A program made the position numbers and the translations under genes. DNA of 64,000 nucleotides from the NCBI GenBank assembly GCA_900769555.1, contig CAAGHA010000105.1, forward strand, positions 40,606-104,605, given 5' to 3'. Origin of the DNA: Bacteroidales bacterium (GTDB lineage: Bacteria; Bacteroidota; Bacteroidia; Bacteroidales; Paludibacteraceae). Below are positions 19,038 through 27,951 of this stretch, piece by piece; within the stretch, counting starts at the first letter, position 1, and each line of letters begins with the position of its first letter. The notes below the pieces were generated by a model. That model made no database searches, was not told the origin of the DNA, and saw only the letters and a list, made by a program, of their open reading frames with translations.

Positions 19038-19685
19038 TTATTTTTGTTGAGAAGCACGATAACGTTGATTCATTACAAATACAACCTCAGAAGTGATATT
19101 CAACATAGGTTCTGCATACAAAATATTATCTGCATCCGTATTACTTAAAATCAACTTATAACGTTTATCTGCATTAAAAAATTCAAAGAATGAATTAATG
19201 GAATCACGTAAACGCATATTCATCTTTTGTTGTTCAGTAATCAAATCTTGCGCCAAACGTTGTTCTAAAGTTTGCAACTCTTGATCCTTTTTAAACAGCC
19301 TATTTTGTTCTTGCTCAAAAGACTCTTTAGACAAAAATCCGCCAGCTTGATATTTTTGTTGGAAAACTTCCAACTCCGCCTGTAATTTTTGCTGAGCAGA
19401 AACAAGTTCCTTTCTTGATTTATCCTGCTTTTTCAATAATGTTTCATTCAATTTCTTTGCATACTCATAATTCAACAAGAAAGTATCCACATTAATATAA
19501 GCAATCGGGTAAGTTTGAGTCAACGAATCACTAGAAACTGAAGTATTTACAACAGTAGAATCCGGAATCACAACATTACTTTCCGCCACCACAGATTCTG
19601 CACTTTTACTAGAAAAATGTAGAACATACAATCCAATCACTGCCAATGCTAAAACAGCAAGCGCAATAGTGTTAAAATTTTTCAT
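19038..19685 (-). CDS. OmpH/Skp-family periplasmic chaperone-like protein
   Basis: The 215-aa protein has an N-terminal membrane anchor or signal (residues about 4-23), a short linker, IAYINVDTFLLNYEYAKKLN (the Skp-like start), then a long coiled coil rich in Gln, Glu and Lys, and the closing YKLILSNTDADNILYAEP. Skp-like proteins hold unfolded outer-membrane proteins in the periplasm. I chose the ATG at 19685 because it places the signal at the N-terminus. It overlaps the end of the upstream gene by 14 nt. Confidence 0.82.
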   Translation of the reverse strand: MKNFNTIALAVLALAVIGLYVLHFSSKSAESVVAESNVVIPDSTVVNTSVSSDSLTQTYPIAYINVDTFLLNYEYAKKLNETLLKKQDKSRKELVSAQQKLQAELEVFQQKYQAGGFLSKESFEQEQNRLFKKDQELQTLEQRLAQDLITEQQKMNMRLRDSINSFFEFFNADKRYKLILSNTDADNILYAEPMLNITSEVVFVMNQRYRASQQK

Positions 19686-19908
19686 TTGTATTGATTTTCT
19701 TTTTTTGTTTTTGTTTAATTCCTTTCCATTCCATATAGTCTTGAGTTTGCACACAATATATACCCCGCTCTGCCATTGCCTTGTTTCCACCTACGTGTAA
19801 ATTAGGAAATTTACCTTTTTTGGTAAAAAAAATGCGGACCCCCAATAAAGCAATAGCAACCGCCACTATGCCTATAGTTAAAAGTAATATTGTAAAAACG
19901 TTTCCCAT
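19672..19908 (-). CDS. Small conserved membrane protein
   Basis: The 78-aa protein has one TM helix (residues about 4-25) followed by KKGKFPNLHVGGNKAMAERG and IYCVQTQDYMEW, a pattern I recognise from short Bacteroidota membrane proteins without known function. It lies directly upstream of the OmpH-like gene and overlaps it by 14 nt, so the two are co-translated. Confidence 0.65.
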   Translation of the reverse strand: MGNVFTILLLTIGIVAVAIALLGVRIFFTKKGKFPNLHVGGNKAMAERGIYCVQTQDYMEWKGIKQKQKKKINTNEKF

Positions 19909-20178
19909 ATTTCAGAAAATTGCCACAAAATAAATCAAATATTTTGAGAATTTATCCACCCACACCATATCTTTTTGTATTATTTCAGAGTAGATCAACT
20001 ATTTTAACATTATTTAATAGCAATACTCTATAAATAACGCTCATTGAGTATCATTTGATAAAATTAAAAAATAATCTTAGTCTCTCAATTGTTGTAAAAT
20101 AACACAAAAACAAGTAATTTCGCAAACATAAAAATGGTGTATTTATAAATACTCACCAATATATAAAAACAGAATAAT

Positions 20179-21648
20179 ATGGAACAACAAATTACCACTT
20201 TAGAACCTCAAGAATTGTGGCATTTTTTCGATAAAATCTGTCAAATTCCGCACCCATCGGGCAAAGAAGAGAAGATTCGCGAATACATTGTCAATTACGG
20301 AAAGAATTTGAGTCTACAAACTCAGATAGACGAAGTTGGGAATATATTGATATGTAAACCAGCAACACCGGGGTATGAAAAAGCTCCAATCCTCCTTCTA
20401 CAAGCCCACATTGATATGGTTTGTGAAAAAAATGAAGAGACCATACATGATTTCGAAAAAGACCCAATAAAAACATACATAGATGGAGATTGGGTAAAAG
20501 CCCACGGAACGACGTTAGGAGCAGACAATGGAATCGGTGTTGCATCAATGCTTGCAATTTTAGGTTCCAATACGATTAAACACGGAAAACTGAAGTGTAT
20601 TTTTACAATTGACGAAGAACGAGGATTAACAGGTGCGCAACACGTTTGTGCCGATTGGTTAAACGCTGATATGTTATTAAATTTAGACTCTGAAGAAGAT
20701 GGAAGATTTTGCATTGGATGTGCGGGAGGAATTGAGACCTGCGCAACCTTTGAAGTAAAAAGAGAAACTCCTACTGACGATCTATTCTTTGCAGAAATAT
20801 CAATTTCCGGATTAAAAGGAGGACACTCCGGAGATGACATAAACAAAGGTCGCGCCAATGCAATTCAACTTTTGGCACGTTTCTTATGGGAGCAAAAACA
20901 AAAATATCCTTTATACATTGCAGACATAATCGGAGGCAACCTTCACAATGCGATTCCTAGAGAAGCAAAGTGTAGCATAGCCATTCCATACAAATTCAAA
21001 GAAGAACTACGCATTCAACTTAATATATATACAACAATTATTGAGAATGAATACCCGACAGAAGGAAAATTAGCCATTGAATTATCATCAGAGAATCGTT
21101 TAGACAGCATCATTAATGCTTCTGATAGCGAAAAGATTATCAATACACTATTTGCCCTACCCAATGGTGTAATAGAAATGAGTAGAGAAATTGAGAATCT
21201 TCCAGAAACATCCACTAATTTAGCCTCAATCAAAAGAATAACTGAAAATAGTTATAAAATAGCAACCAGTCAGAGAAGCTCAACCGAAAGTAAAAAGATC
21301 GAATTAAAAAATAGGATGGAAGCGTTGTTCATCATAGGAGGAGCCTCTTCTGTAACCCATAGCGATGGCTATCCCGGTTGGAAACCCAACTTACAATCAC
21401 CAATCAAAGAGATTGTGGTTCAATCATTTGCAGAACTATTTGGATACACTCCGATTGTAAGTGCAATCCATGCCAGATTGGAATGCGGATTATTCAAAGC
21501 ACAATCACCTAACTTAGATATGATTTCGATCGGACCTGAAATCAATGGGAATCATTCACCCAACGAACAATGCAGTATATCCAGTGTAAAAAAATATTGG
21601 CAACACCTAAATGATATTCTGGCACGAATTGCAGAAATAAAGCAATAA
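20179..21648 (+). CDS. pepD: Aminoacyl-histidine dipeptidase (cytosolic nonspecific dipeptidase, M20)
   Basis: The 489-aa metallopeptidase splits Xaa-His and other dipeptides in the cytoplasm. The zinc-site motifs are in order: LLQAHIDMVCEK with the first His-x-Asp, GADNGIGVA with the bridging Asp, DEERGLTGA with the catalytic Glu, LLNLDSEEDG, and the C-terminal His in the ARLECGLFKA and GNHSPNEQ region. Length fits PepD. The MATE gene starts 16 bp downstream. Confidence 0.92.
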   Translation: MEQQITTLEPQELWHFFDKICQIPHPSGKEEKIREYIVNYGKNLSLQTQIDEVGNILICKPATPGYEKAPILLLQAHIDMVCEKNEETIHDFEKDPIKTYIDGDWVKAHGTTLGADNGIGVASMLAILGSNTIKHGKLKCIFTIDEERGLTGAQHVCADWLNADMLLNLDSEEDGRFCIGCAGGIETCATFEVKRETPTDDLFFAEISISGLKGGHSGDDINKGRANAIQLLARFLWEQKQKYPLYIADIIGGNLHNAIPREAKCSIAIPYKFKEELRIQLNIYTTIIENEYPTEGKLAIELSSENRLDSIINASDSEKIINTLFALPNGVIEMSREIENLPETSTNLASIKRITENSYKIATSQRSSTESKKIELKNRMEALFIIGGASSVTHSDGYPGWKPNLQSPIKEIVVQSFAELFGYTPIVSAIHARLECGLFKAQSPNLDMISIGPEINGNHSPNEQCSISSVKKYWQHLNDILARIAEIKQ

Positions 21649-21664
21649 TACAAATTGGATAAAA

Positions 21665-23005
21665 ATGATTTTTAAGAGGACTTTGAACGAGAAACAAATC
21701 TCTAACAATCGTTTAATATTAAATTTAGCTATTCCTAATATCATATCCAACATCACCATTCCTCTTTTAGGAATGGCTGATGTTGCTATTGCAGGTTACA
21801 TTGGCGGCGATAGTGCCATCGGTGCAATATCTATTGGCTCTACCCTATTCAATTTTATATATTGGAATTGTGCCTTTTTAAGAATGGGCTGTAGCGGACT
21901 CACTGCCCAAGCATACGGTGCAAATAATTGGAGAGAGTGTACCAATCTGTTGATTCGCTCAATTACCTTATCAATCATCCTCTCTACCTTACTCCTAATT
22001 TTAAAAAATCCAATCACATCACTATCAATTGCGCTGATAGATTGCAGTTCACAACTAGAACCAATGGTGAGAGAATATTTATTAACACGATTTTGGGCTG
22101 TACCTGCCTCTATCTCACTATTTTCTATCCACGGCTGGTTTATTGGAATGCAAGATTCACGTTCACCTATGTGGATAGCCATCATTTCCAATATAGTAAA
22201 TATTCTTTTCAGTCTTTACTTCGCAAAATACTTAGGATACGGAATAAAAGGAATAGCAATGGGAACCGTAATCGCACAATATGCATCACTACTTCTCTCC
22301 CTATTAATATTTTACTTCAAATACAGCAAACAATGCGAACGCACGACTTTAAAAGAGAGCTTATCTCGAAAGAGAATGATTAACTTTTTCAATATCAATA
22401 ACGATATATTTATTCGGACGCTCATCATAACGATGGCCTATACACTATTTACTATAAAATCTACACAATTTGGAGAGACAATATTAGCAACCAATACACT
22501 TTTAATGCAATTATTTACACTATTCTCCTATATGTCAGATGGTTTTGCATTTGCAGCTGAATCACTATCCGGACGATTTATTGGAGAAAATAAACAAAGT
22601 CAACTACAATCTACCATTAAAAGCCTGCTTATTTGGGCGGGATTAATAGCCACTCTATTTATTTTATGCTACATTTTATTGGGGGAATCAATTCTGCAAC
22701 TATTTAATCCATCGCAAGAGGTTCTTTTATGCGCTCAGCGATACATATACTGGGTCATTTCCATTCCATTAGCCGGATTTTTACCATTTATGATTGATGG
22801 AATAATGTTAGGAGCTACCCAAACAAAAATTTTACGAAATAGCGTAGCAATTTCGTTTATAGTCTATATAATCTTACTCTATTCCTTGATACCAATGATT
22901 GGTAACAACGCCATTTGGTTAGCATTTCTAACCTTTATTCTGCTACGAGGAATATTGCTGATCAGTCCACTAAAAAAACTAGTTTATAAACAACCTACCC
23001 CCTAA
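21665..23005 (+). CDS. MATE family efflux transporter
   Basis: The 446-aa integral membrane protein has about 12 TM helices in two pseudo-symmetric halves. It begins LNLAIPNIISNITIPLLGMA, typical of DinF-type MATE exporters, followed by DVAIAGYIGGDSAIGAISIG. These use Na+ or H+ gradients to export cationic drugs or metabolites. Its 3' end overlaps the convergent HAD gene by 11 bp. Confidence 0.9.
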   Translation: MIFKRTLNEKQISNNRLILNLAIPNIISNITIPLLGMADVAIAGYIGGDSAIGAISIGSTLFNFIYWNCAFLRMGCSGLTAQAYGANNWRECTNLLIRSITLSIILSTLLLILKNPITSLSIALIDCSSQLEPMVREYLLTRFWAVPASISLFSIHGWFIGMQDSRSPMWIAIISNIVNILFSLYFAKYLGYGIKGIAMGTVIAQYASLLLSLLIFYFKYSKQCERTTLKESLSRKRMINFFNINNDIFIRTLIITMAYTLFTIKSTQFGETILATNTLLMQLFTLFSYMSDGFAFAAESLSGRFIGENKQSQLQSTIKSLLIWAGLIATLFILCYILLGESILQLFNPSQEVLLCAQRYIYWVISIPLAGFLPFMIDGIMLGATQTKILRNSVAISFIVYIILLYSLIPMIGNNAIWLAFLTFILLRGILLISPLKKLVYKQPTP

Positions 23006-23807
23006 TAAAGAACCTTTCTACAACATCAACCAAACCATCCTCATCATTTGTTGCCGTAATAAAATCAGCTTCCTCTTTTACCACCTGCTGGGCATTTCCC
23101 ATGGCTACGCCCAAACCGGCATAACGCACCATCGACAAATCATTAAAACCATCGCCACATGCCACCATCTCTTCACGAGTCAGATTTAAATGGAGTAATA
23201 AACGTTCTAAAGAATAAGCCTTATCTACATTTTGAGGCATGATCTCCAAGAAGAAAGGCTCTGAACGATATATATTAAGAACATCTCCGAACAAATTATT
23301 AACCTCAACTTCCACTTTCTCTAAATAATTACCATCACCCAACATCAAACATTTAGTGACAGGATGAGACAAAGATTCAACAAAACTATCAACTTTCACA
23401 ACCGGCATATTATTGATACGAGCTTCAATCTCAACATACTTATCGTCATCATTTTCAGTAACAATCCTACCATCCTTATAAGAAACAATAGAGACTCCAT
23501 ACAATCGAGAAGCATCATATAACTCTTGAATTTTGTCATGAGGCAAAACTGTTTCAAATACAATTTCTCCAGTTTTAAAATTCGTTACAATAGCACCATT
23601 AAAAGACAAAATATACCCACCATATTCATCCAATCCAATCTCCTTTGCAATAGGAACAATCCCAGGAGTAGGTCTTCCAGAAGCCAAAACTATTGTAACT
23701 CCGGCTTCTTGAGCAGTACGTAACGCAGTTTTCGTTTTTTCTGTAATTTTCTTTTGAGAATTCATCAAGGTACCATCTATATCTAGTACCAACACTTTAT
23801 AAGACAT
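22995..23807 (-). CDS. Cof-type HAD-IIB sugar phosphatase-like hydrolase
   Basis: The 270-aa protein has the HAD nucleophile motif DIDGTLMNS at residues 8-16, motif II ASGRP, the type IIB cap, and motif III/IV GDGFNDLSMVRYAGLGVAMGNA. Family members dephosphorylate sugar phosphates or related small molecules; the substrate cannot be read from sequence. Its promoter end lies 60 bp from the left attachment site, so it was the chromosomal neighbour of tRNA-Ser before insertion. Confidence 0.9.
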   Translation of the reverse strand: MSYKVLVLDIDGTLMNSQKKITEKTKTALRTAQEAGVTIVLASGRPTPGIVPIAKEIGLDEYGGYILSFNGAIVTNFKTGEIVFETVLPHDKIQELYDASRLYGVSIVSYKDGRIVTENDDDKYVEIEARINNMPVVKVDSFVESLSHPVTKCLMLGDGNYLEKVEVEVNNLFGDVLNIYRSEPFFLEIMPQNVDKAYSLERLLLHLNLTREEMVACGDGFNDLSMVRYAGLGVAMGNAQQVVKEEADFITATNDEDGLVDVVERFFIRG

Positions 23808-23866
23808 AATTGCAATCAGTAAAATAAAATAAAAAAAAGCGACAAAAACAAATCGTTTTCATCGCT

Positions 23867-23895
23867 TGCGGTGAGAGGGGGATTCGAACCCCCGG
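23867..23895. other. attL: 29-bp copy of the tRNA-Ser 3' end
   Basis: This is identical to 42545-42573 inside the intact tRNA gene and covers the acceptor 3' strand plus the T-arm. Bases on either side differ (T versus C on the left, C versus A on the right), which fixes the core length. The integrated element lies to its right. Confidence 0.9.
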
Positions 23896-23896
23896 C

Positions 23897-26089
23897 TTCT
23901 TCTATTCCGGGACAAAACCAAAGGATTACCTCAATGGATTAGAAGAGCTACAAGCAGAATATCAACGGCTGAACGAGACAGAACAGAGAGCGTTTGAGTC
24001 AGATCCAGCCAATGAGAACCGTCCCTATAAGGTGAAGAAATTGAAAGAGGCTGTCATCTGTTCAGGAGAGAGGGATGCGGTCAATTGCAGAAGCTTCGGC
24101 TATTTCCCATTATGGCTCAACTCTGAAACAGCACCATTCACAGCGCAGTTCTATTCTGAGGTCATGAAGTGTGTAGAAGTTCTCTATAACATCCCCGACA
24201 TGGACGTAACCGGACAGCGGAGAGGGCGCGAATTGGCGTTCGACTATATCGACATCCGCACTGTGCAGCTCCCATCGTGGCTGGCTAATTATAGGGACAT
24301 GAGAGGACGGCCAAGGAAAGACCTTCGTGACTTTGTGGAGTTGCGCTCTAAAAAGAAGGATTTTGAAGATCTACTAAGAACTGCCATGCCTGTTCGGTTC
24401 TGGGAACAGATCCTGAACGAGGAGAAAGGTAATACTCGATTAGAGATAAATACAGCTTATTACATCAATTTCCTGACGATGGCAGGATTCGGTCGATTGG
24501 AGGACAAACTGACAAAAGAAGAGTTTTTGGTGCAAGTAGAGAACTCCATCGTAAAGAAAGTAACAGCAAAGGATATTCGTTCTTTTGTTATCGATTGGCT
24601 GAAGAAAAGGCACGAAGATTTAAAAGTTCTTAATCTGATGCTTAATTCTTCCAGGACAAAAAGTTCTACCTTGGAAGATCTTCCATTGTTGAATTTTGAC
24701 TTCTCCCACTGTGAACACGACAAACAATATCTCTTTTTTCAAAACATCTCTTTGGAGATCTCTTCGGATTCGGTTGTAGAACATAAGACCGGGAATTGCG
24801 ATAGGTATGTATGGGAAAGCGATATCTCCCCCATTCGATTCAAACGAACTGCCTCTTCTTTCAAATATAATCGAGACACGGAAGATTTGTGGAGCATTGT
24901 GCCGACAAACCTCAGTAGTCACTATTTTCGGTATCTGATTAATGCCAGCCGTATCTACTGGAGGGAAGAACTGGAACAACGCGCATCCGGAAACGAAGAG
25001 GAAGATCGAGAGTATGGCCAAACAAATAAGTTTGAAATTTGCGGACCTCGATTGACACCTGAGGAGCAAATCGAGCAGATGCAGAATTTAGCGAGCAAAC
25101 TGTTTGCAATCGGTTATCTATTGCACAGGCATAAAGATATGTCGAAGGCATGGGCTCTCTGGGTGATGGAAGACAAGGTTTCAAACGACGGAGAGAGTTC
25201 AGGAGGTAGCGGAAAATCATTTATGATTAAATTCCTTGAGTGTATCCGGAACATCCTTTTCTTGGGCGGAAAAAATAAGAAACTAACAGAAAATCAATTC
25301 ATCTTCCAGAACGTGAAAGAGAATACAGATGTGGTATGGGTGGATGATGCCGACAGGCATTTTGATTTTACCTTCTTTTATGACAAGATAACCGGATCTC
25401 TTGAAACCAACAGAAAACACGTTGATTCCAATGTCCTGGACTTCTCAGTATCTCCCAAATTTGTTTTTACCTCCAATTTTCCTCCTCCAAACAAAGATAG
25501 TGCAACATTGCGCAGATTGCTGTTTGTAGTATTCTCTGATTACTACCATCAGCAAACAGATGATAACGATTATAGGGAGAGCAGACGAATCTATGACGAC
25601 TTTGATATGGAACTGGGAGGAGACAAATACACAGAAACGATGTGGAATGAAGATGTCAATTTTCTGATAGATTGCCTTCAGTTCTACCTCAAAGTGAGTC
25701 AGCAAACAGTTAAGATTATCCCTCCAATGGATCGTATCAAGGACCGCATCAGTATTCAGATCATGGGTAACCAGTTCCGCCAATGGGCAGAGGTGTTTTT
25801 CAGTAAAGATGGTCCGATGGTTAATTGTCTTGTAGAGAAACAAGAAATTTTCTCTCAATTTGTTGCAGATAGCAATGTAAGAAGTTGGACTACAAACAAA
25901 TTCTCCAAAGCGATGAGAGAATTCGCCGCACAATGCGAGTGGATAGAGGAGTTAAACCCTCAAGAACTAACCAATGACAACAAAGGGCGCATCATTCGTC
26001 AGAAGTTTGGCAAGAGTGTGGAAATGTATTATGTTAAGACGTATGGAGTGGATATTAATCCCTACCAAAAATCCAATGAACCTTTTTAA
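23897..26089 (+). CDS. Phage primase/helicase, N-terminally truncated at attL
   Basis: The open frame runs from inside the att site, and the first plausible start is a GTG at 24032 (685 aa). A Toprim-like segment VKKLKEAVICSGERDAVN is at the very beginning, then FPLWLNSETA; the usual acidic residue before the Gly is Ser. A helicase core follows near residues 390-500: Walker A GGSGKSF, Walker B VVWVDDADRHF and the sensor-like VFTSNFPPP, as in SF3/D5-like phage helicases. A winged-helix-like C-terminus follows. The zinc-binding/primase N-terminus seen in related proteins is missing, and joining the element ends does not restore it (stop TGA at 42530-42532 in the joined frame). Confidence 0.8.
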   Translation, partial: FFYSGTKPKDYLNGLEELQAEYQRLNETEQRAFESDPANENRPYKVKKLKEAVICSGERDAVNCRSFGYFPLWLNSETAPFTAQFYSEVMKCVEVLYNIPDMDVTGQRRGRELAFDYIDIRTVQLPSWLANYRDMRGRPRKDLRDFVELRSKKKDFEDLLRTAMPVRFWEQILNEEKGNTRLEINTAYYINFLTMAGFGRLEDKLTKEEFLVQVENSIVKKVTAKDIRSFVIDWLKKRHEDLKVLNLMLNSSRTKSSTLEDLPLLNFDFSHCEHDKQYLFFQNISLEISSDSVVEHKTGNCDRYVWESDISPIRFKRTASSFKYNRDTEDLWSIVPTNLSSHYFRYLINASRIYWREELEQRASGNEEEDREYGQTNKFEICGPRLTPEEQIEQMQNLASKLFAIGYLLHRHKDMSKAWALWVMEDKVSNDGESSGGSGKSFMIKFLECIRNILFLGGKNKKLTENQFIFQNVKENTDVVWVDDADRHFDFTFFYDKITGSLETNRKHVDSNVLDFSVSPKFVFTSNFPPPNKDSATLRRLLFVVFSDYYHQQTDDNDYRESRRIYDDFDMELGGDKYTETMWNEDVNFLIDCLQFYLKVSQQTVKIIPPMDRIKDRISIQIMGNQFRQWAEVFFSKDGPMVNCLVEKQEIFSQFVADSNVRSWTTNKFSKAMREFAAQCEWIEELNPQELTNDNKGRIIRQKFGKSVEMYYVKTYGVDINPYQKSNEPF

Positions 26090-26145
26090 TTTCAATTATA
26101 AATGCCGGCTGTGAAGCTCGCTAATAAGTAGTTCTTTAATTTGCG

Positions 26146-26180
26146 TAAGGCAGTCACAATCGTGGCTGCCTTAGTTTTTC
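26146..26180 (+). terminator. Terminator after the primase/helicase gene
   Basis: TAAGGCAG (26146-26153) pairs with CTGCCTTA (26166-26173), followed by GTTTTTC. It separates the replication gene from the first toxin-antitoxin module. Confidence 0.75.
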
Positions 26181-26194
26181 TTAACCATGGCAAA

Positions 26195-26226
26195 TTTGTT
26201 TATCTATTTGTTATTATTTATATTTG
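26195..26226 (+). promoter_or_regulatory. Promoter of the YoeB-type module
   Basis: TTTG at 26195-26198 and TATATTTG at 26219-26226 are spaced by 20 nt, close to the Bacteroidota consensus. The antitoxin ATG lies 31 bp downstream. Confidence 0.65.
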
Positions 26227-26256
26227 CGGAACGTTCTAACTAATACAAATTATACT

Positions 26257-26448
26257 ATGGTTACATATTCAATAAATATCAATGAAAAAACAAGTGATGG
26301 CAAAGCGTTGATAAAGATCCTCAAAAAATTAGGTTTTACAGAAACAAAGCCTGACAAGGAGATTTACGACCCCAAATTTGTAAGAAAAATAAAATCTCAA
26401 GAAGGGGAAACTGCAAAAAAAATTAAAACTGAAGATTTATGGAAGTAG
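26257..26448 (+). CDS. Antitoxin of a YoeB-type module
   Basis: The 63-aa protein (MVTYSININEKTSDGKALIK) is a small DUF2683-like antitoxin often paired with YoeB toxins in Bacteroidota. The N-terminal half would bind DNA or form the dimer, and the Lys-rich C-terminal tail would wrap the toxin. The ATG at 26257 is chosen because it lies just past the promoter; the longer upstream frame overlaps it. It overlaps the toxin gene by 10 nt, so translation is coupled. Confidence 0.75.
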   Translation: MVTYSININEKTSDGKALIKILKKLGFTETKPDKEIYDPKFVRKIKSQEGETAKKIKTEDLWK

Positions 26449-26702
26449 AATATATGCCTGAGGCAATAAAAGACATTCAGTATTTTAAGAGAAGTGGAGA
26501 TAAGAAATTAATGAAGAAAATACAATCTCTGATTTTTGAAATGCAAGATTCACCCAAGAAAGGAACCGGGAAACCAGAACAACTAAAAAACAATCTTTCG
26601 GGATATTGGTCTCGACGAATAAATAGAGAACACCGCATAGTTTATAAAATTGATGAAAATCGAAATATTATAACTATTTATTCTATGCGAGGGCACTATT
26701 GA
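26439..26702 (+). CDS. YoeB-family mRNA-interferase toxin
   Basis: The 87-aa RelE-fold toxin would cut mRNA at the ribosomal A site. Family signature residues are present: WSRRINREHRIVYKI near residues 61-75 and the C-terminal IYSMRGHY with the catalytic His and Tyr. Intact length suggests an active toxin. It forms an addiction module with the overlapping antitoxin and may stabilise the element. Confidence 0.88.
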   Translation: MEVEYMPEAIKDIQYFKRSGDKKLMKKIQSLIFEMQDSPKKGTGKPEQLKNNLSGYWSRRINREHRIVYKIDENRNIITIYSMRGHY

Positions 26703-26732
26703 TTTTAACTTATAAAAAAATAAAATATACGG

Positions 26733-26760
26733 CCATGTCAAATCTGACATGGTCTTTTTT
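26733..26760 (+). terminator. Terminator after the YoeB-type module
   Basis: CCATGTCA (26733-26740) pairs with TGACATGG (26745-26752) with a 4-nt loop, followed by TCTTTTTTT. Confidence 0.85.
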
Positions 26761-26885
26761 TGTTCCAGGACCGAACCGTACACACTTACAGAATGTTCAA
26801 AATTTCGCATCCAAAGGGGTGTATTCTCCCGGTGTCGATTTTCCTTTTTCTTCTCCCCATCCCCCTTTCATAAAAACATGAAAAA

Positions 26886-27167
26886 AAGTGTAATTGTGTA
26901 ATGAAGTACGTTTTGAATTTTGAAATAATTGAAAATCAGTAATTTATTACACTATTACACAATTACACTTTTTTATTACACTTTTTGAGTGAAAAATAAA
27001 AAGTGTAATGATTTTATCAGTTTTACATAGACTTTGGAGCCTGATTTATGGTTCATACACTTTTTTGAAAAGTGTAATTAAGAAGTGTAATCAAAGTGTA
27101 ATACATGTAAATATTTGTAAATTAATTAATTACATTGGATTTGTTACATAATTACACTTTTACACTT
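26886..27167. repeat. Iteron-like cluster of AAGTGTAAT, candidate replication origin
   Basis: Eight exact copies of AAGTGTAAT occur within about 280 bp. Five are in plus orientation (26886, 27001, 27070, 27083, 27094) and three reversed (26962, 26975, 27151). Near-matches occur at 26894, 26946, 26954 and 27159. Three copies at 27070-27102 are spaced 11-13 bp, about one helical turn. The region is non-coding, very AT-rich, and lies downstream of the primase/helicase gene, so it is a plausible origin or regulator-binding array. Confidence 0.55.
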
Positions 27168-27236
27168 TTTTTCCGTGAAAAAAATATAGTAAAACAAATA
27201 AGAGAGATATTTAAACTTTAGAAAGATTGGCGAAAA

Positions 27237-27303
27237 ATGTTCAAAATTTCGTATTTACACATAAAAAAATGTTCAAAATTTCTTTTAAATGTTCAAAATT
27301 TCG
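27237..27303 (+). promoter_or_regulatory. ATGTTCAAAATTTC operator-like repeats with promoter
   Basis: Three copies of ATGTTCAAAATTTC start at 27237, 27269 and 27289, and a fourth lies upstream at 26793. The last copy abuts a TAAGTTTG -7-like box (27306-27313) before the DUF4160 gene. Binding here would cover the promoter, so autoregulation by the downstream toxin-antitoxin-like pair is plausible. Confidence 0.5.
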
Positions 27304-27343
27304 TATAAGTTTGCAGAAAACAGAAAACAAACACTATTTTCAC

Positions 27344-27682
27344 ATGGCAAAAATCTATTATTACTTAGGTATAGATTTCATTTTTCACAAAAACGACCAT
27401 CCTCCCATCCATATACATGGAAAGAGAGGTGAGTTTGAAAGCAAGGCGGAAATTATCGTGAAAAACGGTAAGATTATCGTTAGGATAAAGACTGTTAGAG
27501 GGAGAATACCTTTGAAAGGAACTGATTTAAATAATTTTACTAAGTTTGTGGAAAAGTATTCCACAGACATCATAAAAAAGTGGGATGAGTTTTATAATAA
27601 AGGAATAACACCAAAAACAAAAAGGTATGAAACACGAATTAGACGGAAGAATAATAAGAGTAGTAAAGGCGGAAATTCTTGA
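27344..27682 (+). CDS. DUF4160 family protein (toxin-antitoxin-like pair)
   Basis: The 112-aa protein has the DUF4160 core YYLGIDFIFHKNDHPPIHIH, followed by GEFESKAEI. DUF4160 genes are typically paired with DUF2442 genes, as here, and the pair is thought to be a toxin-antitoxin-like module; activity is not established. The ATG at 27344 is chosen over an upstream frame that overlaps the operator repeats. Its 3' end overlaps the next gene by 56 nt in another frame. Confidence 0.8.
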   Translation: MAKIYYYLGIDFIFHKNDHPPIHIHGKRGEFESKAEIIVKNGKIIVRIKTVRGRIPLKGTDLNNFTKFVEKYSTDIIKKWDEFYNKGITPKTKRYETRIRRKNNKSSKGGNS

Positions 27683-27911
27683 GGGACATACAGTCGCCAT
27701 CACGTTTGACGATGGCAAGGAGACTGTGATAGACTTCAAGCCGTTCTTGTTGGCGCATCCGCACGAATGCAGCGATTATCTGCTAGATGAAGAAGAGTTT
27801 GCCAAGAACATGGAGATTGTTTACGGGGATTTGGTTTGGGGAGAAAATTACGACTTGAGTTTTCCTATAGGAAATTACTATTTTGGCGACTTAGAAGGCG
27901 ACTACGAGTGA
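27627..27911 (+). CDS. DUF2442 family protein
   Basis: The 94-aa protein has the DUF2442 pattern of two beta-hairpins with HTVAITFDDGKETVIDFKPF and the closing GDLVWGENYDLSF. In many genomes it partners DUF4160. A DNA-binding or antitoxin role is likely but inferred. The acidic C-terminus fits neutralisation of the basic upstream protein. Confidence 0.8.
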   Translation: MKHELDGRIIRVVKAEILEGHTVAITFDDGKETVIDFKPFLLAHPHECSDYLLDEEEFAKNMEIVYGDLVWGENYDLSFPIGNYYFGDLEGDYE

Positions 27912-27951
27912 TATTACACATAAAACAAAATAAACAAACACTATTTTTACT

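Noticed and set aside
21928..22383. 151-aa frame inside the MATE gene
   Set aside because: It is an alternative frame within a strongly supported transporter gene.
26881..27180. Possible CRISPR-like array at the repeated GTGTAAT motifs
   Set aside because: The repeats are only 9 bp, occur in both orientations with irregular spacing, and there are no spacers or cas genes. Iteron-like binding sites fit better.
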